Below, piece after piece: positions 1 through 9,046 of a stretch of 64,000 bases of DNA (positions within the stretch are counted from its first letter, which is position 1; the number at the start of each line of letters is the position of its first letter). This stretch comes from JL08 sp963765555. Its GTDB lineage: Bacteria > Pseudomonadota > Alphaproteobacteria > Rhodobacterales > Rhodobacteraceae. The stretch is taken from assembly GCA_963765555.1 (NCBI GenBank), contig CAVXWX010000001.1, positions 124,001 through 188,000 of the forward strand, read 5' to 3'. The notes below the pieces were generated by a model. It saw nothing but the letters and a program-made list of their open reading frames with translations, had not been told where the DNA came from and did no database searches. The translations under genes were made by a program, and so were the position numbers.

Positions 1-453
1 CTCGATGCCGCGCATCAGGGCATCGTGGGTGACATCAATCAGGCGTTCCGCCTTGCGGGGCAATTTGCCAGCCACGTACATGCGTGACGTGTCGCCGAAC
101 CAGCCGTCGACAATAACGGTGACGTCAATGTTCAGAATATCCCCGTCCTTCAGGGTTTTGGGGCTGGGAATGCCGTGACACACAACATGGTTCACCGAAA
201 TACAGCTTGCGTGCTGATAGCCCTTGTATCCGATGGTGGCCGATTTTGCCCCCGCCGCTTCGACCATTTCAGTGATCAAACGGTCAATTTCTTCGGTGGT
301 CTGCCCGACCTGCACGAGTGGCGCGACATCGTCCAGAATACGCGCGGCCAATGCACCGGCGGCATGCATTCCTGAAAAATCAGACGGTTCATAAATTCGA
401 ATGCCATCTTTTGTCAGACGGCCACGGGGTTCGTTGTTCACGTGGGGCCTCAT
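1..453 (-). CDS. map: Type I methionine aminopeptidase, 3' part outside window
   Basis: Removes the initiator methionine from nascent proteins in the cytoplasm. The reverse strand reads without interruption from an ATG at 453 to the window edge (151 codons), so only the N-terminal part is seen. Visible family signatures are NHVVCHGIP (substrate/metal-site His), then NIDVT and GDTS, which hold the two aspartate metal ligands of the pita-bread fold. The remaining ligands (one His, two Glu) lie beyond the edge. It is on the same strand as sfsA, 54 bp downstream of its stop, so the two may be cotranscribed. The identification rests on the motif order and is secure; the C-terminus is not visible. 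Confidence 0.95.
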   Translation of the reverse strand, partial: MRPHVNNEPRGRLTKDGIRIYEPSDFSGMHAAGALAARILDDVAPLVQVGQTTEEIDRLITEMVEAAGAKSATIGYKGYQHASCISVNHVVCHGIPSPKTLKDGDILNIDVTVIVDGWFGDTSRMYVAGKLPRKAERLIDVTHDALMRGIE

Positions 454-507
454 TCTCGCGGTGTTAGGGGCTTATTATAACGTGATTATGAAAAGTGCCA
501 GACCAGC

Positions 508-1212
508 TTAGACGCGGCAAGCGACCGGGCCCGACATATCGACCGCCCGAGGTGAAATGAGCGTGTCAAAGCAAAAGGTTTCAACACCTGCCGCGCGCGC
601 CGCATCAAAGGCGTGGCCATAGGCCGGATCAATATCGCGTGCGAGATCGAACGCCGTGCAATCGGTGCGCTGCACAAGATACAGCATCGCGGCGCGATGG
701 CCTTGCGCGACCATGTCGGCAAGTTCGCCCAGATGTTTAGCGCCCCGTTTGGTCACGGAGTCGGGAAATTCGGCCAGCCCGCTTTGGCGGCACAGCGTCA
801 CGCTTTTGATTTCAAGGTAAAGATCGGGCAGGCCCGGTGCACGCAGCAGATAATCGATGCGGCTGCCCTGGCCGTATTTCACTTCGGCCTGGACGTCGGT
901 GTAATCGGCCAGCGGCGCGATCTGTTGCCTGCGCAATGCATGTCCTAACACGCGATTGGGCACTGCCGTATCAATGCCGGTAAAGTGGCCGTTTTCGTGA
1001 TCGACAAGACGCCAGCCGTATTTCAGCTTTTTCTTGGGGTCATCATTGGGTTCCAGCCAGATTTTGCACCCCGGTTCGGCCAGACCCATCATGGAGCCGG
1101 GGTTGGCGCAATGGGCGGTGATTTCGCGCCCGTCCGGCAGCAGGCAATCGGCCAGAAACCGTTTGTAGCGCCGGATCAGCGTGGCCGGAACAAGAGGGGT
1201 TTGAAAGCGCAT
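508..1212 (-). CDS. sfsA: SfsA family DNA-binding/nuclease-like protein
   Basis: SfsA was named for stimulation of maltose fermentation in E. coli; the family has an N-terminal OB-like part and a C-terminal nuclease-like fold, but the role outside E. coli is unsettled. The 234-residue product shows the family blocks AHCANPGSM, then GSRIDYLL and LEIKSVTL, the latter two carrying the acidic residues of the putative active site. I chose ATG 1212 (MRFQTPLVPATLIRRYKRF), which matches the usual SfsA beginning; a longer in-frame extension to 1332 would run through the divergent cinA-like gene and is unlikely. The length agrees with the family (about 230). Confidence 0.93.
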   Translation of the reverse strand: MRFQTPLVPATLIRRYKRFLADCLLPDGREITAHCANPGSMMGLAEPGCKIWLEPNDDPKKKLKYGWRLVDHENGHFTGIDTAVPNRVLGHALRRQQIAPLADYTDVQAEVKYGQGSRIDYLLRAPGLPDLYLEIKSVTLCRQSGLAEFPDSVTKRGAKHLGELADMVAQGHRAAMLYLVQRTDCTAFDLARDIDPAYGHAFDAARAAGVETFCFDTLISPRAVDMSGPVACRV

Positions 1213-1258
1213 GGGACACCCCCTATACCTGCGGTCATATCCATTCAAGGACAAGACC

Positions 1259-1981
1259 ATGCCAAACCCCACTGCCGCCATGCTGGTGATCGGAGACGAA
1301 ATTTTATCGGGCCGCACCCGCGATTCCAACACGCACTATCTGGCGCAAGAGCTGACCAAGCAGGGCATCGACCTGCGCGAGGTGCGTGTTGTCAGTGATG
1401 ACCGCGCCGCGATTATCGGGGCTGTTCAGGCGCTGAGCGATGCGTTTGATCATGTGTTCACCAGCGGCGGGATCGGGCCGACCCATGATGATATTACCGC
1501 CGATTGCATCGCGGCGGCGTTTGATACGCATATCGACGTGCGCGAAGACGCGCGCACGATCCTTGCGCAGCATTACGAAAGATCAGGGTTGGAGTTGAAC
1601 GCGGCACGGTTGCGGATGGCCCGTATTCCCGATGGCGCGGGATTGATTGAAAATCCGGTATCGGCCGCGCCGGGGTTTTCGATTGAAAACGTCTATGTGA
1701 TGGCGGGCGTTCCGTCGGTGTTTCAGGCGATGGTGGCCAGCGTGTTGCCCACCCTGACGGGCGGTAAGCCGTTGTTGTCGCAAACCCTGCGCATTCAGCG
1801 TGGCGAGGGGGATATTGCCGGACCGTTGGCCGATCTGGCGGCCGAGTTTTCCGACCTGTCCATCGGATCCTATCCGTTCATAAAGGACGGGATTTATGGA
1901 TCGAACATCGTGATCCGTGGCAGCGACGGCGTGCGTGTGGATGCGGCGATTGCGCAACTTGCGGCGGCGTTTCCGGAATGA
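1259..1981 (+). CDS. CinA-like MoaB/Mog (MoCF) domain protein
   Basis: A 240-residue protein consisting only of the molybdopterin-binding (MoCF) domain found at the N-terminus of CinA; the C-terminal nicotinamide-nucleotide amidase domain is absent. The motif TSGGIGPTHDDITAD (about residue 70) is the family signature, and VIGDEILSGRTRDSN at the N-terminus matches CinA. Short versions like this are common in alphaproteobacteria and their substrate is not established. ATG 1259 (MPNPTAAML) is preferred to 1211, which would overlap the start of divergent sfsA. The last four bases (ATGA) overlap the next gene, so it opens a four-gene coupled operon. Confidence 0.88.
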   Translation: MPNPTAAMLVIGDEILSGRTRDSNTHYLAQELTKQGIDLREVRVVSDDRAAIIGAVQALSDAFDHVFTSGGIGPTHDDITADCIAAAFDTHIDVREDARTILAQHYERSGLELNAARLRMARIPDGAGLIENPVSAAPGFSIENVYVMAGVPSVFQAMVASVLPTLTGGKPLLSQTLRIQRGEGDIAGPLADLAAEFSDLSIGSYPFIKDGIYGSNIVIRGSDGVRVDAAIAQLAAAFPE

Positions 1982-2709
1982 GCGGAACATCGATCTTTGA
2001 CGTGTTGGATGCAACATGGCCCGCCGCGCGGATGGTCAAGGACGGGCCGTGGGCATTGCGCGAGGGCAAGGGCGGGGGCAAGCGCGTGTCCGCCGCCAGC
2101 ACAGAGACAGATGTAAAGGACGCGGATATCGAACAGGCCGAGCGCGCGATGGCCCGGTTGGGACAAGACCCGTTGTTCATGCTGCGCAACGGGCAGGACG
2201 GGTTGGATGGTTTGCTGGCGGCGCGTGGCTATCGCGTTCTTGATCCGGTGACGGCCTATGCCTGCCCGGTGGCGCAGCTGACGGATATTCCGTTACCCCG
2301 CGTGACGGTGTTCGAGATTTGGGAGCCCTTGGCCATCATGCTGGAAATCTGGGCCGAGGGCGGGATTGGCCCTGCGCGTATTGATGTGATGCGCCGCGTG
2401 ACGGGGCCGAAAACCAGCCTGTTGGGGCGGTGGAACGAACACCCCGCCGCCGCTGCCTTTGTTGCGTTGTACGGCGATACCGCGATGGTTCATGCCATCG
2501 AAGTTGTGAAAGATCAGCGCCGCCACGGTATGGGGGCATGGATCATGCGGGGCGCTGCGTTCTGGGCTGCAAGGCAGGGGGCCAAGACCTTGTCGGTTGT
2601 TTGTACGGACGAAAACATTGGCGCGAACCGGCTCTACGCTTCCCTTGGTATGACGGTTGTGGGACACTATCACTACCGCTACCTGCCTGACGAGAAAGAC
2701 AAATCATGA
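1978..2709 (+). CDS. GNAT family N-acetyltransferase
   Basis: Probable acetyl-CoA-dependent N-acetyltransferase with unknown acceptor. The GNAT core is in the C-terminal half: strand with AIEVVKDQRRHGMGAWIM (the R-x-x-G-x-G/A acetyl-CoA pyrophosphate loop, about residues 170-185) followed by a helix and TDENIGANRLYASLGM, the typical distal motif. The first 130 residues are less conserved. Start and stop overlap the neighbours by ATGA on both sides (1978-1981, 2706-2709), so it is translationally coupled within the cinA-like/GNAT/AhpD-like/OmpA operon. Nothing in the context indicates a substrate. Confidence 0.85.
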   Translation: MSGTSIFDVLDATWPAARMVKDGPWALREGKGGGKRVSAASTETDVKDADIEQAERAMARLGQDPLFMLRNGQDGLDGLLAARGYRVLDPVTAYACPVAQLTDIPLPRVTVFEIWEPLAIMLEIWAEGGIGPARIDVMRRVTGPKTSLLGRWNEHPAAAAFVALYGDTAMVHAIEVVKDQRRHGMGAWIMRGAAFWAARQGAKTLSVVCTDENIGANRLYASLGMTVVGHYHYRYLPDEKDKS

Positions 2710-3278
2710 CAGATACATCCCTGCCCACCGCGCTGAACCTGCCAATGGTCGACCCGTTGCCCGAAGAAACGCAGAAATATTTTGATATCTGCACGCAGAA
2801 ACTGGGCATGATCCCCAATGTTTTGAAGGCCTATGCCTTTGATGTTGAAAAGCTGAACGCGTTTACGGCCATGTATAATGATCTGATGCTTGCGCCTTCG
2901 GGTTTGAGCAAGCTGGAGCGCGAAATGATTGCGGTTGTCGTATCGTCGATCAACAAGTGTTTCTATTGCCTTGTGGCGCACGGCCAAGCGGTGCGCCAAT
3001 TGTCGGGTGATCCGGCGCTGGGCGAGGCATTGGTGATGAATTACCGTGTGGCCCCGTTGGATGACCGCCAGCGCGCGATGCTGGATTTCGCCGCATTGAT
3101 GACAACCGCCAGCGCCACAATTGAAGAGACACATCGCCAGAGCTTGCGGGATGTCGGGTTCAGCGACCGCGATATCTGGGACATTGCGAACGTGACGGGG
3201 TTTTTCAACATGACAAACCGCGTGGCGAGCGCGACCGCCATGCGCCCCAATGAAGAGTATCACGCACAAAACCGATGA
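2706..3278 (+). CDS. Peroxidase-related AhpD/carboxymuconolactone-decarboxylase-like protein
   Basis: 190-residue all-helical protein of the AhpD-like superfamily (uncharacterised peroxidase-related enzyme type). The redox motif N-K-C-F-Y-C-L-V-A-H-G (about residues 85-95) has the C-x-x-C-x-x-x-H arrangement of AhpD, where the cysteines reduce an oxidised partner and the His helps catalysis. It therefore probably has thiol-dependent peroxidase or disulfide-reductase activity; a partner is not encoded nearby. Coupled by ATGA overlaps to the genes on both sides. The length fits the family. Confidence 0.9.
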   Translation: MTDTSLPTALNLPMVDPLPEETQKYFDICTQKLGMIPNVLKAYAFDVEKLNAFTAMYNDLMLAPSGLSKLEREMIAVVVSSINKCFYCLVAHGQAVRQLSGDPALGEALVMNYRVAPLDDRQRAMLDFAALMTTASATIEETHRQSLRDVGFSDRDIWDIANVTGFFNMTNRVASATAMRPNEEYHAQNR

Positions 3279-4213
3279 TCAGAGCGCTGGCCATCATAGC
3301 CTGCGGTTTTTGCGCCTTGCCCGCCAATGCGCTGGATTTGACGTTGCCGACAAATGCCCGCCAGACGGTGGAAAGGGTCAGTGCGCTGGATACCTATCAG
3401 GCCCCAACCGGAGCATTCGAGGATGGCGTGGTGCCCAGCCTGAAGGTTGAAGGCCGTATTGACCGCCGTGTCTGGCGGGTTGACGGCAAATCGCTGACGT
3501 CACTGCAAATCATTGATCCTTTGCAAGACCAGCTTGAGGCTGCGGATTTCACCACGGTGTTTCACTGCGGTGCGAACACCTGTGGCGGGTTCGATTTCCG
3601 CTTTGCCGTTGAGGTGATGCCAACGCCGAACATGTTCGTGGATGTGCGCGATTACCGGTTTCTGACGGCGGTCAAAGGCCCGCAGAACAGCCCTGACGAG
3701 GTGATAACCCTGATGGTTTCACAATCGGGAACATCCGGATATATTCAGATAATCCAGGCGGTTGCCCGTGATGCATTGCGGCGCACGCCAGCGGGATCAG
3801 AGGATGGTGCCACGCGGACAGAGCCGACGGCGCGGGGCGATCTTGCATCGCAGCTGTCAGATTTCGGCCACGTGGTTTTGCCTGATCTGAAATTCGAAAC
3901 AGGATCGTCAGAGTTGAGCGCCGGAGACTATCCGAGCCTTGCCGCGCTGTCAGAGTTTTTGGCCGCCAACCAAGGGCTGAAGATTGCATTGGTCGGGCAT
4001 ACCGACAGCGAAGGTGATCTGGACGTGAATATCGCGCTGTCCAAACGCCGCGCAGAATCGGTGATGGATCGGCTGATCGGAGATTTTTCCATTCCCGCTG
4101 CGCAATTGCAGGCCGAGGGCATGGGGTATCTTGCGCCGATCGCATCAAACCTGACGCCGGACGGGCGCGAGTTGAACCGGCGGGTTGAGGCGATTGTCAT
4201 TTCAACAGAATAA
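3275..4213 (+). CDS. OmpA-family outer-membrane/periplasmic protein
   Basis: 312-residue exported protein. The N-terminus MIRALAIIACGFCALPANA is a classical signal peptide with an A-x-A cleavage site. The C-terminal 110 residues form an OmpA-like peptidoglycan-binding domain: LKFETGSSEL, then VGHTDSEGDLDVNIALSKRRAESV (diaminopimelate-binding Asp/Arg region) and NRRVEAIV. The middle 170 residues are not assigned; they contain FHCGANTCGG with two cysteines that could form a disulfide in the periplasm. There is no lipobox. It is the last gene of the ATGA-coupled operon. Confidence 0.88.
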   Translation: MIRALAIIACGFCALPANALDLTLPTNARQTVERVSALDTYQAPTGAFEDGVVPSLKVEGRIDRRVWRVDGKSLTSLQIIDPLQDQLEAADFTTVFHCGANTCGGFDFRFAVEVMPTPNMFVDVRDYRFLTAVKGPQNSPDEVITLMVSQSGTSGYIQIIQAVARDALRRTPAGSEDGATRTEPTARGDLASQLSDFGHVVLPDLKFETGSSELSAGDYPSLAALSEFLAANQGLKIALVGHTDSEGDLDVNIALSKRRAESVMDRLIGDFSIPAAQLQAEGMGYLAPIASNLTPDGRELNRRVEAIVISTE

Positions 4214-4220
4214 GACCCTG

Positions 4221-4257
4221 AAAAGAAAAGCCCCCACAGCGCGGGGCGTGTGGGGGC
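4221..4257 (-). terminator. Rho-independent terminator for the LysR gene
   Basis: Perfect 9-bp stem GCCCCCACA (4230-4238) with TGTGGGGGC (4249-4257) and a 10-nt loop. On the minus strand it is followed by TTTTCTTTT (complement of 4221-4229), so it ends the LysR transcript. It may also stop the OmpA operon arriving on the plus strand, although there is no U-run on that side. Confidence 0.8.
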
Positions 4258-4301
4258 AGGTGTGTTGCCAAGGGGAAGGACAACAGGGAAATCTGTAATA
4301 C

Positions 4302-5207
4302 TTACCAGTCGGATGGGCCTTTTTCGGCAAAGGAATGGACCAGAAAATCAATAAACGCGCGGACCTTGGGCTGGGTAAAGCGGCCCGGCGGGTACACAGC
4401 GTAGATGCCTTGGGTTTCCATCGGCAGATCGGGAATTGCGTCCTCGATCAGGCCCTGTTTCAGGGAATCGGCGTAAAGATAGCTGGGCAGATAGGCGATG
4501 CCCAAACCGGAAATCGCCGCGTTCAGCAGGGATTGTCCATCATTCACGCTGAGCCATCCGGCGGTACGCACCTGACGTTTTTCGCCTGACGGGGCGGTCA
4601 GTTTCCAGACATTTCCGCTGGACTGGTTGGAATAATGCAGCAGCTTGTGTTCGTTCAGATCATCGATTTTTTCGGGGCGGCCGTATTTTTCGAAATATGC
4701 CGGCGACGCGATCATCCGTTTGGTGGTTTCGGTCAGTTTGCGGGCACGCAATGTGCTGTCCTCAAGCTCTCCGATGCGCACGGCCATGTCGAACCCTTCG
4801 GAAATCAGTTCAACGTAGCGGTTGTTGAGAACCATGTTGACGGTGATATCAGGAAAGTCCGCAAGGAATTCTGACAGCACGGGCGACAGGTGGTTGACAC
4901 CAAAATCGGTTGCAACGCTGATCCGGAGCAGACCGGAGGGAGCAGATTGCATTGATGTGACCAAGGCGTCAGCCTCGCCCGCATCGTTCAGAACCCGGCG
5001 GGCGCGGTCATAATAGGCCAGTCCGATTTCCGTTGGGCTTACGCGTCGAGTGGTCCGGTTCAGCAGACGCGCCCCCAGACGTGCCTCCAGGCTCGAGACG
5101 TGCTTCGAGACGGCGGATTTGGATATCCCCATCTTCTTGGCGGCATCTGTAAAGCCGCCTTGATCCACCACTGTGGCGAAGGCTTCCATCTCAGTTAAGC
5201 GATCCAT
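4302..5207 (-). CDS. LysR-family transcriptional regulator
   Basis: 301-residue regulator. The N-terminal winged helix-turn-helix spans residues 1-60 (MEAFATVVDQGGFTDAAKKM, GISKSAVSKHVSSLEARLG, LLNRTTRRVSPTE), followed by the periplasmic-binding-like effector domain (about 90-295) of the PBP2/CrgA type with the usual LRISVATDFG and YLPSYL blocks. The effector is unknown. It is divergent from the DUF4399 gene across a 221-bp region, so autoregulation and control of that gene are the obvious possibilities, but I see no clear T-N11-A operator that I would defend. Confidence 0.93.
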   Translation of the reverse strand: MDRLTEMEAFATVVDQGGFTDAAKKMGISKSAVSKHVSSLEARLGARLLNRTTRRVSPTEIGLAYYDRARRVLNDAGEADALVTSMQSAPSGLLRISVATDFGVNHLSPVLSEFLADFPDITVNMVLNNRYVELISEGFDMAVRIGELEDSTLRARKLTETTKRMIASPAYFEKYGRPEKIDDLNEHKLLHYSNQSSGNVWKLTAPSGEKRQVRTAGWLSVNDGQSLLNAAISGLGIAYLPSYLYADSLKQGLIEDAIPDLPMETQGIYAVYPPGRFTQPKVRAFIDFLVHSFAEKGPSDW

Positions 5208-5428
5208 ACCAATTCCTTAAATCTTGGTTCGAGCCTGATCTATCGCCCTGAATCTGGGCATAAACGCGGCGCGGGTGGGATAATATCTAGGTTATTGCAG
5301 GGATCGTTGATGGCAGGGAAACAACCAATGATGGTGCCACGGGTCGGAAAATGGCGTAGACTGCGCAATGGATATTGCACGTTCGGGCGCTATTTCAGGG
5401 CTATGAACGAATAGGGAGAGGCCAAGTT

Positions 5429-5869
5429 ATGAAAAATTTTCTTGCTATAGTTGTGACGCTGTGTGCTTTCGCGATGCCGGCGTCGGCGCAACAATCTGCG
5501 GCACCGCAAGGGGCCAACGTGTATTTCGCGAACCTTGAAGATGGCGCAACCGTTGCATCGCCTGTGACCATCATTTTCGGGCTAAGCGGCATGGGCGTGG
5601 CCCCTGCGGGCACTGAAAAGGACAATACCGGCCATCATCATCTGTTGTTGAACCGCCCGCCCTTTGGAGAAGGCGAAGACGGGGCAGACGAATTGGTGAA
5701 TGGATTGCCGGCAGATGATAACCACATGCATTTCGGTGGTGGCCAGACCGAAGTTACGCTGGAGCTACCGCCGGGCACACATACGCTGCAACTGGTTCTG
5801 GGGGATATGGGGCATGTGCCGCACAACCCTGCGGTTGTATCCGAGGTGATTACAATCACGGTGGAATAG
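5429..5869 (+). CDS. DUF4399 domain periplasmic protein
   Basis: 146-residue secreted protein of unknown function. Signal peptide MKNFLAIVVTLCAFAMPASA, then a small beta domain with the DUF4399 hallmarks: ANVYFANLEDGATVASPVTI, TGHHHLLL, DNHMHFGGGQTEVTLEL and GTHTLQLVLGDMGHVPH. The His clusters suggest metal binding (inference). ATG 5429 is chosen because it begins the signal peptide and is preceded by AGGGAGAGG (5411-5419); an in-frame ATG at 5375 gives no signal sequence. The gene is monocistronic and convergent with the CorA/ZntB gene. Confidence 0.85.
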   Translation: MKNFLAIVVTLCAFAMPASAQQSAAPQGANVYFANLEDGATVASPVTIIFGLSGMGVAPAGTEKDNTGHHHLLLNRPPFGEGEDGADELVNGLPADDNHMHFGGGQTEVTLELPPGTHTLQLVLGDMGHVPHNPAVVSEVITITVE

Positions 5870-5887
5870 GCGGTTTATTCTGCCTGT

Positions 5888-5925
5888 TGAAATGGTCAGA
5901 GCCTAAAGAAGCTTTGACCATTTCA
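5888..5925. terminator. Convergent hairpin, possible bidirectional terminator
   Basis: 15-bp stem TGAAATGGTCAGAGC (5888-5902) pairs with GCTTTGACCATTTCA (5911-5925) with one G-T wobble and an 8-nt loop. It sits between two convergent genes and its right arm includes the last codons of the CorA/ZntB gene. No U-run follows on either strand, so it may be a processing or Rho-type end rather than an intrinsic terminator. Confidence 0.5.
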
Positions 5926-6844
5926 GAATGGCGAAGCTTAACCCTGTGATTGCAAGGATGGCGATGCACAGCACCGCGAACGCGCCGGGCCAGCCGACGC
6001 CCGGCATGCCGGCCAGATTGACGCCGAACAGGCCTGTTATGAACCCCAAGGGCAGAAATATCGCCGCAATCAGCGACAGGGCGTACCCGTTTCGGGAATG
6101 TTGGCGCGCGATATGGGCATCTATGTGATCCTGCAAGGCAGAAAGACGTGCGGCCAAAGCCTCGAGCGCCTCGCTGGAGACGAGAGCCAGATTGACGGCT
6201 TCGCGTAAATACAGCCGGTCCAGCCTGTTCAGCAGGGGGCTTTCAAGGTTCAGCAAAGACGTGAGCGCAGCGCTTTGGGGAACGAGGTAGCGCCGCAACC
6301 TTATGATTGTCTTGCGTGGAACCGGAAGGTGTGACGCATCCGGTGCCGTATCTTCTTCAAAGGCGTCCTCGAGCGTTTCGACCTGATCGGTCAGATCAAG
6401 TACGACGTCATTTGTGCGTTCGGCCAAGCCCTGCACCACTTGGCCCAAAAACTGCCCGACCGTTGGCGGAGCGTCATTTTGCGCGCAACTGTCCTTGATT
6501 TCGTCCAGCGCGAAAACCTTGCGCAACCTGACCGTCACAATCGTTTTTTCGACCACCCACATACGCAGGGAAACCATCAGATCAACGGGGCCGTCCGCAT
6601 TCAGATTAACGCTTCGCAAATTGATAATGAGCCCGTCCTGAAACACATCGCAGCGCGGGCGGGTTTCGCTTTGCAATAACGACTGCGCGACGATTTCAGG
6701 CAGGTGGCTATCGCACCACGGCCCCAAAGCCGGATCATCACGATCAAAATGGAACCATCGGTAGTGCGCCGGCCCCGTCGGGTTCAGATCAGGGGCGGGT
6801 TCTGCGCGTCCGTCGGCCCAGATATCGTAAGTCAGCAATGGCAT
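5903..6844 (-). CDS. CorA/ZntB-family divalent cation transporter
   Basis: 313-residue inner-membrane cation channel. About 250 residues of cytoplasmic funnel (predicted long helices with LTDQVETLEDAFEED and VPRKTIIRLRRYL) are followed by two C-terminal transmembrane helices. The pore signature is F-G-V-N-L-A-G-M-P: GVN replaces the GMN of classical Mg2+ CorA, as in ZntB zinc transporters, so zinc is the likelier ion. Length matches ZntB (about 325). It is convergent with the DUF4399 gene; 3' ends are 33 bp apart. Confidence 0.87.
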   Translation of the reverse strand: MPLLTYDIWADGRAEPAPDLNPTGPAHYRWFHFDRDDPALGPWCDSHLPEIVAQSLLQSETRPRCDVFQDGLIINLRSVNLNADGPVDLMVSLRMWVVEKTIVTVRLRKVFALDEIKDSCAQNDAPPTVGQFLGQVVQGLAERTNDVVLDLTDQVETLEDAFEEDTAPDASHLPVPRKTIIRLRRYLVPQSAALTSLLNLESPLLNRLDRLYLREAVNLALVSSEALEALAARLSALQDHIDAHIARQHSRNGYALSLIAAIFLPLGFITGLFGVNLAGMPGVGWPGAFAVLCIAILAITGLSFAILKWSKLL

Positions 6845-6884
6845 TGCCCGTCACCCCTGTTGCTATGTTGCCCATCCGTTCGAC

Positions 6885-8912
6885 CTACAGTGTAGCAGCA
6901 AGGCGGGTGCCCTGATCAATCGCGCGTTTTGCATCGAGTTCGGCAGCAACATCGGCACCGCCAATCACATGACAGGAGATGTCCCGAGCGATCAGTTCAT
7001 CGGCAAGCGAGCGTTCCGGCAACTGCCCGGCGCACAACACGATTGTGTCGGCCTTGATCAATGTGGGATTTTCGCGCGCTTCACCAAAAGACACCATCAA
7101 CCCGTCAGGTTCGACGCGTTCGTAGTTTACACCGCCCATCATTTTCACGCCTTTCATGTTCAGCGCGGCGCGGTGAATCCAGCCTGTGGTCTTGCCCAGA
7201 CGCTTGCCCGGTTTTTCGGCCTTGCGCTGCAGCAGCGTAACGGCACGGGCAGGGGTTTCGGGTTTGGGGCCTTGGGGGGCAAGGCCGCCGCGGTTTTCCT
7301 CGGGGTCGCTGACGCCCCATTCTGCCATCCATTCGGGCAGGTTTTCTGTCGGGCTTGAGCCTTCTTGCGCCAGAAATTCGGCGACGTCGAAACCGATGCC
7401 GCCCGCGCCCACGATCACAACGGATTTTCCGACAGGGGCCTTGTCGCGCAGCACGTCGATATAGTTCAGCACATGCGGTGCGTCCTGCCCTGCAATTTCG
7501 GGATCACGCGGGGCGACACCTGTTGCGACGATAACATCGTCAAATCCTGTCAGATCGTCCGCCGTGACGGTCTGGCCCAATCTGGTTTGGATGCCCATAT
7601 CGGCAACCATGGTTTTGTACCAGTCGACCAGACCCCAGAATTCTTCTTTGCCGGGGATCTGTTTTGCCATGTTCAACTGCCCGCCGATTTCGGCGGCACG
7701 ATCAAACAGCGTTACCTCATGGCCGCGTTCTGCCAGTGTCATGGCCGTGGACAGACCGGCAGGGCCAGCCCCGACGATTGCAAAGGATTTGCGCGTTTTG
7801 GCAGGGGTCACCACCAGTTCGGTTTCGTAACAGGCGCGCGGATTGACCAGACAGCTTGAGATTTTTCCGCTGAACGTATGATCAAGACAGGCCTGATTGC
7901 AGGCGATGCAGGGCGCAATTTTGGCTGCGTTTCCGGCCATGGCCTTGGATACGAAATGCGCATCCGCCAGCATCGGGCGCGCCATCGACACCATATCGGC
8001 ACAGCCGGATGCCAGCACGTCTTCGGCGACGTCGGGTGTGTTGATCCGGTTGGATGTGATGACGGGGATGCCCACCTTGCCCATCAGTTTTTTCGTGACC
8101 CACGCAAAGGCCGCGCGGGGCACCGATGTGGCGATGGTGGGGATGCGCGCCTCGTGCCAGCCGATGCCGGTGTTGATGATCGTAGCACCGGCCGCCTCGA
8201 TCGCCTGGGCCAGTTGTACGACTTCGGCATGGGTAGACCCGTTGGGGATCAGATCGATCATCGACAGGCGGTAGATGATGATGAAATCATCGCCGACAGC
8301 CGCGCGGGTGCGGCGCACCACCTCGACCGGCAGGCGCATCCGGTTTTCATAAGACCCGCCCCATTCATCGGTGCGTTTGTTGGTGTGCGTGACCAGAAAC
8401 TGGTTCAGGAAATAGCCCTCGGAACCCATAATCTCGACCCCGTCATATCCGGCCTCGCGGGCGCGCACGGCAGTATCGACAATGTCGCGGATCTGTTTTT
8501 CGATGCCTGCCGCGTCAAGTTCTGTCGGAGGAAACGGTGAAATCGGCGATTTGATCGGCGACGGAGCCACACATTTCGGCCCATAGGCATAGCGGCCCGC
8601 GTGCAGGATTTGCATGGCGATTTTTCCGCCCGCATCGTGGACCCGTTGTGTGATTATGGAATGGTTGTCGATGTCATCCTGACTGACCATCATCGCGGCA
8701 CCGGGCAAAACAGAGCCTTCCAGATTGGGGCCGATGCCACCTGTTACCATCAACCCCACTTCTCCGCGCGCGCGTTCGGCGTAAAATTCGGCCACGCGGT
8801 TCCAGTCTTTGGTTTCTTCCAGACCGGTGTGCATGGACCCCATCAGCACGCGGTTTTTCAGGGTGGTGAACCCCAGATCAAGCGGTGCCAGCATGTGCGG
8901 ATAATTGGACAT
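6885..8912 (-). CDS. fadH: 2,4-dienoyl-CoA reductase-type NADH:flavin oxidoreductase
   Basis: 675-residue flavo-iron-sulfur enzyme, the same size as E. coli FadH (672), which reduces 2,4-dienoyl-CoA during beta-oxidation of unsaturated fatty acids. Residues 5-340 are an FMN-binding old-yellow-enzyme barrel (LKNRVLMGSMHTGLEE, QILHAGRYA). A 4Fe-4S site follows (C-I-A-C-N-Q-A-C then a Cys after 11 residues), then FAD and NAD(P) Rossmann motifs IVGAGPAGLSTA and VVIVGAGGIGFDVAEFL. ATG 8912 is chosen because it has AGAGG at proper spacing; the longer ATG 8939 does not. A related oxidoreductase or trimethylamine-dehydrogenase-like role cannot be excluded. Flanking genes give no metabolic hint. Confidence 0.85.
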   Translation of the reverse strand: MSNYPHMLAPLDLGFTTLKNRVLMGSMHTGLEETKDWNRVAEFYAERARGEVGLMVTGGIGPNLEGSVLPGAAMMVSQDDIDNHSIITQRVHDAGGKIAMQILHAGRYAYGPKCVAPSPIKSPISPFPPTELDAAGIEKQIRDIVDTAVRAREAGYDGVEIMGSEGYFLNQFLVTHTNKRTDEWGGSYENRMRLPVEVVRRTRAAVGDDFIIIYRLSMIDLIPNGSTHAEVVQLAQAIEAAGATIINTGIGWHEARIPTIATSVPRAAFAWVTKKLMGKVGIPVITSNRINTPDVAEDVLASGCADMVSMARPMLADAHFVSKAMAGNAAKIAPCIACNQACLDHTFSGKISSCLVNPRACYETELVVTPAKTRKSFAIVGAGPAGLSTAMTLAERGHEVTLFDRAAEIGGQLNMAKQIPGKEEFWGLVDWYKTMVADMGIQTRLGQTVTADDLTGFDDVIVATGVAPRDPEIAGQDAPHVLNYIDVLRDKAPVGKSVVIVGAGGIGFDVAEFLAQEGSSPTENLPEWMAEWGVSDPEENRGGLAPQGPKPETPARAVTLLQRKAEKPGKRLGKTTGWIHRAALNMKGVKMMGGVNYERVEPDGLMVSFGEARENPTLIKADTIVLCAGQLPERSLADELIARDISCHVIGGADVAAELDAKRAIDQGTRLAATL

Positions 8913-9046
8913 CAAAACCTCTTTCGAAATGTTGGGCACAGATCACCCCAACCTTGCGGTCATGTCACGCACTACGCGGCGTCACGGACTTGTAGAAATG
9001 TATCGGTAGGTTAGAGATAGGCCAACCGCCAAAAAGGAGGATGCCG